A stretch of DNA of 5,304 bases, taken from contig CAIJLF010000023.1 in assembly GCA_903821415.1 (NCBI GenBank), positions 1 through 5,304 on the forward strand. The letters are read 5' to 3'. Below are positions 1 through 4,381 of this stretch, one piece after another. Under the pieces are notes generated by a model. The model was not told where the DNA came from, ran no database searches, and saw only the letters and a program-made list of their open reading frames with translations. How positions within the stretch are numbered: position 1 is the stretch's first letter; the number at the start of each line of letters is the position of its first letter. The translations under genes and the position numbers were made by a program. The stretch comes from an uncultured bacterium. Lineage in GTDB: Bacteria; Patescibacteriota; Minisyncoccia; Phycocordibacterales; UBA9973.

Positions 1-1
1 T

Positions 2-73
2 GTTGGAAAAATTATCGATGTAAGACTAACAGAAAAACAATTAGCAAATTTAGATAAAGTTAAATTCAAATAA
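2..73 (+). CDS. C-terminal end of an unidentified protein (5' truncated by window edge)
   Basis: An open frame enters from the left edge and runs for 23 codons to a TAA stop. The C-terminus reads VGKIIDVRLTEKQLA followed by NLDKVKFK. The other two forward frames do not give a better reading: the first stops at 55-57. The composition (alternating hydrophobic and lysine/acidic residues) looks like genuine coding sequence, but the fragment is too short to assign to a family. It lies on the same strand as mscL, and the hairpin at 165-195 is the likely end of its transcript. Confidence is moderate because only the tail is visible. Confidence 0.5.
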   Translation, partial: VGKIIDVRLTEKQLANLDKVKFK

Positions 74-164
74 TATAAAACAAATTAATTCATACAAGAT
101 AATTCATTGTGATAACGTAATAAAGCCACAAGGCTTACCAGTGAAAATTTCTAACCTGAGTACT
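74..164. other. Non-coding gap with a small GC-containing hairpin
   Basis: No gene is visible in these 91 bases. The only clear structure is a short hairpin at 123-136: AAGCC, loop ACAA, GGCTT, the most GC-rich element of an otherwise AT-rich gap. The gap is probably the 3' untranslated region of the upstream gene, ending at the hairpin from 165. It could also be a small RNA, but no convincing promoter, tRNA signature or riboswitch consensus was recognised. Confidence 0.35.
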
Positions 165-197
165 AAAAGTAGTTACTTAATAAGTAGCTACTTTTTT
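165..197 (+). terminator. Rho-independent terminator-like hairpin upstream of mscL
   Basis: The left arm AAAAGTAG-T-TACTT (165-178) pairs with AAGTA-G-CTACTTTT (182-195) through a 3-base loop (AAT). This gives 14 pairs including one U-G wobble. The right arm merges into a run of six T (192-197), as expected for an intrinsic terminator. The stem is AT-rich, so its thermodynamic strength is modest. It would end the transcript entering from the left just before the mscL promoter, whose TG element begins inside the last T of the run. The same bases also form two tandem palindromes (separate entry), so an operator role is an alternative. Confidence 0.6.
167..193. repeat. Two tandem 12-bp palindromes (possible operator or terminator stem)
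   Basis: AAGTAGTTACTT (167-178) and AAGTAGCTACTT (182-193) are 11/12 identical direct repeats separated by AAT. The second copy is a perfect palindrome and the first has a single imperfect central pair. Spacing is 15 bp centre to centre. The second copy lies immediately upstream of the extended -10 of mscL. Tandem palindromes in this position are typical of repressor sites, but the structure equally explains the terminator hairpin. The sequence alone cannot decide between them. Confidence 0.5.
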
Positions 198-205
198 GCT
201 ATAAT
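197..205 (+). promoter_or_regulatory. Extended -10 promoter of mscL (TGCTATAAT)
   Basis: A perfect extended -10 element (TG, one base, TATAAT) ends 6 bases before the mscL ATG at 212. A start about 7 bases after the -10 would fall on or beside the A of the ATG, predicting a leaderless transcript. No good -35 is seen at 16-18 bp spacing (TTAATA at 177-182 is the nearest), consistent with reliance on the TG extension. No Shine-Dalgarno sequence precedes the ATG. The transcript would cover mscL and the kinase gene. Confidence 0.75.
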
Positions 206-211
206 AGAAAT

Positions 212-592
212 ATGAAAAGATTAGAGAAATTAAGAAAAATTAGAGGTCTAGCTGGTTTTAGGGACTTTTTAAAGAATCAAGGAGTAGTAACTTTAGCCAT
301 AGGTTTTATATTAGGTAGTGCAATATCAAAACTAGTTTCATCTTTAGTCACCGATATTATCAATCCTACATTAAATGCAGCCTTAGGTGGAGTAGATGAC
401 CTAAGCACTAAGGTCATACACATAAGTAAATCCACAATTCATTACGGGAACTTCTTAAACAATAGTATAGATTTTATTACAATCGCCCTTGTCGTTTATA
501 TCGGAGTTAGAATACTAAGAATGGATCAAGACCAAATAGGCAAAATGGATATAGGTAAGATAAACTCCCTGAATTCAATGTCTAAAAAATAA
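212..592 (+). CDS. mscL: Large-conductance mechanosensitive channel, MscL family
   Basis: A 126-residue membrane protein that in this family forms a homopentameric pore opening under membrane tension, releasing solutes on hypo-osmotic shock. An N-terminal amphipathic segment (about residues 10-21) leads into TM1 (about 24-47) with the family signature VVTLAIGFILG and LVSSLVTDIINP. A short external loop (about 55-80) follows, then TM2 (about 84-102). By alignment from memory, L28 and F32 occupy the E. coli gate positions L19 and V23, so one constriction residue appears to be bulky Phe. T27 replaces D18. After TM2 only about 24 residues remain, ending in lysines, so the C-terminal cytoplasmic helical bundle of E. 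coli MscL (136 aa) seems reduced. The ATG at 212 is the natural start, 6 bases after an extended -10. The kinase gene starts 4 bases after the stop, so the two are cotranscribed. Family assignment is firm; gate details are inference. Confidence 0.9.
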   Translation: MKRLEKLRKIRGLAGFRDFLKNQGVVTLAIGFILGSAISKLVSSLVTDIINPTLNAALGGVDDLSTKVIHISKSTIHYGNFLNNSIDFITIALVVYIGVRILRMDQDQIGKMDIGKINSLNSMSKK

Positions 593-596
593 ATAT

Positions 597-1337
597 ATGG
601 ATGATATAAACAAATTAAAAGCTGAAAACGAAGAATTAAAAAAGATTAATGAAAGTAAGTCTGACCTGATTTCTATTACAGCTCATAAGCTACGTACTTA
701 CCTTACTGCCCTCAAGTGGACACTAAGGATGTTTTTAAATAAAGACCTCGGCGATGTTAGTAATGAACAAAAAAAATATTTAGATGTCTTGATTGAAAAC
801 AATGAAAAATCAATATCATTAGTCAATAATATTCTAGATTCTAATAATACAAATGATAATTCAACTCTATTAAATATTAAAAGTGTTAATATTATAGAAC
901 TATTAGAAAAGATAATATCTATATTCTCTGGGGAAATTAAAAATAAAAAACTTAACCTCGTATTAAATAAAAACGACGATGCTCCACAAGTCAAATGCGA
1001 CGAAGAAATGATAACAGCAGTGTTTGAAAATTTAATTGAAAATGCGATAAAGTATAGTCATAATAATGGTAGTATCATATTGTCTATCAAAAGAGATACT
1101 GAAGAAAAAAGAGTCTTAATATCAATCGAAGACAACGGAATAGGAATAAAAGAGGAAGATACACCAAAAATATTTGGTAAGTACTTTAGAGCACCAAATG
1201 CAATAGAAAAAGAGAGTAATGGTTCTGGGTTAGGACTATTTGCTACAAAGAGCTTTGTAGAAAAGAATAAAGGTAGTATATGGTTTGAAAGTACAAAGAA
1301 CGGAACTACCTTTTTTGTCCGATTACCGATAGATTAG
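597..1337 (+). CDS. Soluble sensor-less histidine kinase (HisKA + HATPase_c)
   Basis: A 246-residue two-component histidine kinase, expected to autophosphorylate a histidine with ATP and pass the phosphate to a receiver Asp. Residues 1-22 are a short charged coiled-coil-like segment. The H-box follows with phospho-acceptor H30 (ITAHKLRTYLTALKW); the usual proline after RT is tyrosine (Y35). The dimerisation helices extend to about 85. The ATP-binding domain (about 130-246) has the N-box ENLIENAIKYS (144-154, key N149), G1 DNGIGI (179-184), F-box KIFGKYF (191-197) and G2 GSGLGLF (209-215), so it looks catalytically competent. There is no transmembrane helix, signal peptide, PAS, GAF or HAMP domain, so any input must come through the N-terminal helix or a partner protein. 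It starts 4 bases after mscL with no Shine-Dalgarno sequence and no promoter of its own. The response regulator just downstream is its probable partner; a functional link to MscL is only inferred from the operon. Confidence 0.88.
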   Translation: MDDINKLKAENEELKKINESKSDLISITAHKLRTYLTALKWTLRMFLNKDLGDVSNEQKKYLDVLIENNEKSISLVNNILDSNNTNDNSTLLNIKSVNIIELLEKIISIFSGEIKNKKLNLVLNKNDDAPQVKCDEEMITAVFENLIENAIKYSHNNGSIILSIKRDTEEKRVLISIEDNGIGIKEEDTPKIFGKYFRAPNAIEKESNGSGLGLFATKSFVEKNKGSIWFESTKNGTTFFVRLPID

Positions 1338-1343
1338 CATTTA

Positions 1344-1352
1344 TGATATAAT
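1344..1352 (+). promoter_or_regulatory. Extended -10 promoter of the response regulator gene (TGATATAAT)
   Basis: A perfect TG-N-TATAAT lies in the 23-base gap between the kinase stop (1337) and the regulator ATG (1361). It ends 8 bases before the ATG, so the predicted transcription start is at or within about two bases of the start codon. No Shine-Dalgarno sequence is present, only AATATGAAAGT. The regulator can therefore be made both from read-through of mscL-kinase and from this internal promoter, which would let the receiver exceed the kinase in amount. Confidence 0.65.
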
Positions 1353-1360
1353 ATGAAAGT

Positions 1361-1729
1361 ATGAAAAAAGTATTAATAATTGAAGATGATGAATTCCTTC
1401 AGGGACTTGAAGCTGCTAAAATAAAAAAAAGCGGCTACGATGTTATTGCTGCACAAAATGGAGAGGATGGGATGAGAAGAATATCTGATCCTAAAATAGA
1501 CCTAGTTCTTCTTGATCTACTTTTGCCAAACTTTGATGGTTTTCAAATTCTTAAAAAAATAAGAGAAACTGAAGCAACTAAGAACATCCCAGTGATAGTA
1601 TTTTCAAACCTATCAGAAAAAAAGGATCTCGATAGAGCAACTGAATTAGGTGCGACTAGATTTATGATAAAGTCTAACTTTTCTCTCGAAGAACTTATCG
1701 AATATATAGACAAAACATTAAAGAAATAA
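1361..1729 (+). CDS. Single-domain response regulator (CheY-like receiver)
   Basis: A 122-residue stand-alone receiver with every catalytic position present. The acidic pair D9/D10 (IIEDDE) binds Mg2+, D52 (LLDLLLP) is the phospho-acceptor, S82 (VFSN) is the switch Ser/Thr, F101 is the aromatic switch residue and K104 (MIKS) is the conserved lysine, followed by Ser instead of the usual Pro. The protein ends right after the last receiver helix (ELIEYIDKTLKK), so it has no DNA-binding or enzymatic output domain. It must act by protein contact or as a phosphotransfer intermediate. It follows the kinase gene by 23 bases and is its probable partner. Its stop codon sits inside the left arm of a hairpin that ends the cluster. 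Family identity is firm; the downstream target is unknown and no output partner is seen in this window. Confidence 0.9.
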   Translation: MKKVLIIEDDEFLQGLEAAKIKKSGYDVIAAQNGEDGMRRISDPKIDLVLLDLLLPNFDGFQILKKIRETEATKNIPVIVFSNLSEKKDLDRATELGATRFMIKSNFSLEELIEYIDKTLKK

Positions 1730-1755
1730 CACTAGCTTAGCTGGTGTTATTTCTT
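1721..1755 (+). terminator. Terminator-like hairpin overlapping the response regulator stop codon
   Basis: AAGAAATAACACTAGC (1721-1736) pairs with GCTGGTGTTATTTCTT (1740-1755) through a 3-base loop (TTA). This gives 16 pairs including one T-G wobble at 1733/1743. The TAA stop (1727-1729) lies within the left arm. The descending arm ends TTATTTCTT, which can serve as the U-rich tract, but no pure T run follows, so termination may be partial. The recG promoter begins 4 bases later. Confidence 0.6.
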
Positions 1756-1758
1756 ACG

Positions 1759-1767
1759 TGTTATAAT
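1759..1767 (+). promoter_or_regulatory. Extended -10 promoter of recG (TGTTATAAT)
   Basis: A perfect TG-N-TATAAT ends 9 bases before the ATG at 1777, predicting a leader of zero to about three bases. The position where a -35 would sit (about 1738-1745) is inside the hairpin and does not resemble TTGACA. No Shine-Dalgarno sequence is seen. The element also supports 1777 as the true recG start, because longer in-frame readings would begin upstream of or inside the promoter. Confidence 0.7.
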
Positions 1768-1776
1768 ACTCATATT

Positions 1777-3960
1777 ATGAAAATAGATGATAAGATAGAA
1801 AATCATTTCCGTATAGATATCAATCAAAAGAAAGCATTATCTCAGCTCGGACTTAAAACTATAAAAGATTTGCTTTATCACTTCCCTTCTAGATACAGCG
1901 ATATAAGTGAAGTAAGAAATATAATTACACTAGAAGATGGAGATAATGTGACAATTCTCGGAAACATAACAGGACTAAAAACTAAAAAAGGTTTTAAAAG
2001 TAATATTCCTATGGGTCAGGCTATACTCACAGACTTAACAGGAACTATAAATATCATTTGGTTCCATCAGCCATACTTAGCTAAAATGTTAAAGGAGGGT
2101 TCGACAGTTCGTGTGACTGGAAAAGTAGCCAACAGTAAAACATACGGACTTACACTGACTAACCCAGAAATAACAAAGGAGGATATACTTCCTATAGACA
2201 TACACGACTCACTTTTTAATACAAAAGGAGCTCAGGTACAATACGGCTTTCCTATATATAGAGAATCACGCGGAATAACATCAAAATGGTTTTATCATGC
2301 AATCAGTAAAATACTCAAACAAGACTGTGTAACAAATATCGAAGATTATATTCCACAAGATATATTGAATCTATATAAACTGCCAGCCTTACATACAGCG
2401 CTATTCTGGGTGCATATGCCACAGAAAAAGGAACATGCAGAAATTGCTCGCAAAAGATTCGCTTTTGAAGAGGTCTTTTTTATTCAACTCGCCCGCCAGC
2501 AAGAAAAGAAAAAATACGAATCACTATTTTCTTATAAATTAAAAATTCCACATAAAGATGTAGATGACTTTATATCTCGTTTTCCTTTTACTCCAACTAA
2601 GGCACAGTCAAATGCAATAGATACTATACTAGGCGACTTCATCATGGATAAACCAATGTCGCGACTAGTAGAAGGAGACGTAGGAAGTGGTAAGACTTTC
2701 GTCGCAGCCACTGTCGCTTATGCTGTTATTAAGAATAGACCTGTAGGACAAAATTTTGGTAATTTACAGGTCGCTTATATGGCTCCGACTGAAGTCCTCG
2801 CAACTCAGCTTTATGAAAACTTTATACAATATTTTGAACATACAGGTATCTCTATAGCCCTCATGACAGGCTCTGGGTGCCGTAAATACCCTAGTAAAAG
2901 TGCAAGGTGGGAGAATGGCTCACAAATAAAAACCTGGACCCCTATAGCCAAGAATCAGCTTTTAAAATGGATTAAAAATGGTGAGATACCTATAGTTATA
3001 GGTACCCATGCTCTCATATCAAAGACGGTAGAGTTCGAAGATCTAGGACTAGTAATCATCGACGAACAACATCGCTTTGGAACAAATCAAAGAATGAAGC
3101 TTGCTAAAAAGGACGGTCATGCACCTCACTATCTTTCTATGACTGCTACTCCTATTCCCCGTACACTTGCCCTCACTATCTATGGAGACTTAGACTTGAG
3201 TATCATCGACCAGATGCCAGCTGGTCGTAAGCAAGTCATAACAGAAATTGTAGGAGAAAATAAAAGAGTAGAATCTTATGAGAAAATTAAAAAAGAACTA
3301 GAGGATGGAAGGCAACTATATGTGATTTGTCCAAAGATAGAATCAGAAGACGAAGGCGAAGATATAAAACTGGACGTAAAATCTGTAACTACAGAAGCAA
3401 AAAGACTGAAAAAGGATATTTTCCCAAATTATAATATCGAAATAATGCACAGTAAAATGACTAAAGATAAGAAAGAAAAAGTGATGCGTGATTTTGCAGA
3501 TAAAAAAATAGATATACTCGTCTCTACTTCTGTTATTGAAGTTGGAGTCAATGTCCCAAATGCGACAGTCATCATAATAGAAGGAGCGGAAAGATTTGGC
3601 CTTGCTCAGCTACACCAACTCCGTGGTAGAGTCATACGTTCTACTCACCAGTCATACTGTTATCTATTTGCTGATGCTAAAACTGACAAAACTATGGATA
3701 GACTTAAAGCATTAACCAAAGCTGCCAATGGTTTTGAGCTTGCAGAACTCGACCTACAACTCCGTGGTGCAGGACTTCTCTCTGGAGACAAACAATGGGG
3801 CATCACCGACTTAGGAATGGAAGCCATCAAGAATATTAAAATGGTTGAAGCCGCCCGAACTGAAGCTATCAAAATAATAGTGACAGACGAAGAGCTTAAG
3901 TCATCCCCTCTCCTATCTAAAACTCTAATAGAAAAGAATCTGAAATTACATTTTGAATAA
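1777..3960 (+). CDS. recG: ATP-dependent DNA branch-migration helicase RecG
   Basis: A 727-residue superfamily 2 helicase that remodels stalled replication forks and Holliday junctions. The N-terminal region (about 1-145) carries the family start (LSQLGLKTIKDLLYHFPSRY) and the OB-fold wedge that contacts the junction. Helicase motifs in order: FTPTKAQ (271-277), Walker A GDVGSGKT (300-307), APTEVLA (336-342), IGTHAL (408-413), DEQH (429-432), SMTATPIPRTLAL (454-466), motif V starting VSTSVIEVGVNVP (582-594) and motif VI QLHQLRGRVIRS (611-622). The TRG region (about 653-675, ELAELDLQLRGAG and DKQWG) follows. Motif VI reads GRVIR where RecG normally has GRVGR. Residues about 366-400, between APTE and IGTHAL, are longer than in E. 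coli RecG and contain a Lys/Trp-rich stretch (CRKYPSKSARW). The ATG at 1777 is chosen because a GTG at 1744 would start inside the upstream hairpin, before the promoter. Transcription ends at the hairpin after 3957. No frameshift is seen. Confidence 0.95.
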   Translation: MKIDDKIENHFRIDINQKKALSQLGLKTIKDLLYHFPSRYSDISEVRNIITLEDGDNVTILGNITGLKTKKGFKSNIPMGQAILTDLTGTINIIWFHQPYLAKMLKEGSTVRVTGKVANSKTYGLTLTNPEITKEDILPIDIHDSLFNTKGAQVQYGFPIYRESRGITSKWFYHAISKILKQDCVTNIEDYIPQDILNLYKLPALHTALFWVHMPQKKEHAEIARKRFAFEEVFFIQLARQQEKKKYESLFSYKLKIPHKDVDDFISRFPFTPTKAQSNAIDTILGDFIMDKPMSRLVEGDVGSGKTFVAATVAYAVIKNRPVGQNFGNLQVAYMAPTEVLATQLYENFIQYFEHTGISIALMTGSGCRKYPSKSARWENGSQIKTWTPIAKNQLLKWIKNGEIPIVIGTHALISKTVEFEDLGLVIIDEQHRFGTNQRMKLAKKDGHAPHYLSMTATPIPRTLALTIYGDLDLSIIDQMPAGRKQVITEIVGENKRVESYEKIKKELEDGRQLYVICPKIESEDEGEDIKLDVKSVTTEAKRLKKDIFPNYNIEIMHSKMTKDKKEKVMRDFADKKIDILVSTSVIEVGVNVPNATVIIIEGAERFGLAQLHQLRGRVIRSTHQSYCYLFADAKTDKTMDRLKALTKAANGFELAELDLQLRGAGLLSGDKQWGITDLGMEAIKNIKMVEAARTEAIKIIVTDEELKSSPLLSKTLIEKNLKLHFE

Positions 3961-4000
3961 AATAAAAACTCTAGCATACAAGCTAGAGTTTTTATTTTAT
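3957..4000. terminator. Bidirectional intrinsic terminator between recG and the minus-strand operon
   Basis: A perfect 19-bp inverted repeat: the left arm at 3957-3975 ends ACTCTAGC, the loop is ATACAA (3976-3981) and the right arm at 3982-4000 begins GCTAGAGT. The GC-containing core ACTCTAGC/GCTAGAGT is flanked by an A-rich left arm and a T-rich right arm, so a U tract follows the core on either strand. The left arm begins within the recG stop region, and the minus-strand gene's stop codon is 6 bases beyond the right arm. It thus serves both convergent units. Confidence 0.9.
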
Positions 4001-4006
4001 TTAGTT

Positions 4007-4375
4007 TTAAACTATTGTTTTCTTTATTTCTTCTGCTTCCATTTCATCAGAAATTTTTAATACTTGCTTTCTTGTTTCTTCTAAATCTTCTAATTCTTTT
4101 TCTACAAATGCCATATCGTCATTCAAATCTTTTTCTATTACGTCTAATTCTTGAGTATATTCTTGTTCTAATTTTTGAGCTTCTGGATCGTTTGTAGTAT
4201 CAACTCCTAATTCTTTGAAATCAATATCTAATTCTTTCTGTAAGATGTCTTTGATATTGGCCGTCAACCCTGGAGTTACCTCTGTTTTATCTGAAAGAAT
4301 ACCTGCTATTGTAGCTTTTGTTTCATCAGTAAAATCACTATTTATAAAAAAATCTTTTAGTTCTTGTATGTTCAT
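4007..4375 (-). CDS. Hypothetical acidic helical protein (second gene of minus-strand operon)
   Basis: A 122-residue protein of no family that I recognise. It is strongly acidic: by hand count 34 Asp/Glu against 14 Lys/Arg, and it has no cysteine, signal peptide or membrane segment. The N-terminal half (MNIQELKDFFINSDF, then LSDKTEVTPGLTANIKDILQK) looks like a small helical domain. The C-terminal half, from about residue 66 to 115, is a long Glu/Asp/Lys/Leu helix with coiled-coil character (LEQEYTQELDVIEKDL, FVEKELEDLEETRKQ). Its ATG follows the stop of the upstream gene by 6 bases, so the two are cotranscribed and translation may be coupled; no Shine-Dalgarno sequence is visible. Opposite charge to the basic C-terminal part of the neighbour suggests the two may bind each other, which is inference only. 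Two forward-strand readings over the same bases are low-complexity shadows. Confidence 0.75.
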   Translation of the reverse strand: MNIQELKDFFINSDFTDETKATIAGILSDKTEVTPGLTANIKDILQKELDIDFKELGVDTTNDPEAQKLEQEYTQELDVIEKDLNDDMAFVEKELEDLEETRKQVLKISDEMEAEEIKKTIV

Positions 4376-4381
4376 ATATGA

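Noticed and set aside
141..214. Small GTG-initiated reading of about 23 codons before mscL
   Set aside because: It runs through the terminator hairpin, the mscL promoter and into the mscL start; no Shine-Dalgarno sequence, and nothing suggests selection on its codons.
698..994. Antisense open frame of 98 codons inside the kinase gene
   Set aside because: It lies wholly over the H-box and dimerisation region of a clear histidine kinase. Its product is Ser/Leu/Phe-rich, as expected for the complement of Asn/Lys/Glu-rich coding sequence, and no promoter was noticed for it.
1744..1776. Longer recG reading from a GTG at 1744 (11 extra residues)
   Set aside because: It would start in the right arm of the terminator hairpin and read through the recG promoter. 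The extra residues (LFLTCYNTHI) do not look like a RecG N-terminus, and the ATG at 1777 fits the promoter spacing.
1777..3960. UGA recoding as in Gracilibacteria or SR1
   Set aside because: No in-frame TGA occurs in recG or the other intact genes, and tryptophan is encoded by TGG, so the standard code fits. The TGA at 5075-5077 is in the second frame just beyond the proposed shift point, so it is not read.
3660..3977. Antisense open frame of 105 codons over the recG 3' end
   Set aside because: It covers the conserved TRG region and the bidirectional terminator; the composition is that of a shadow reading.
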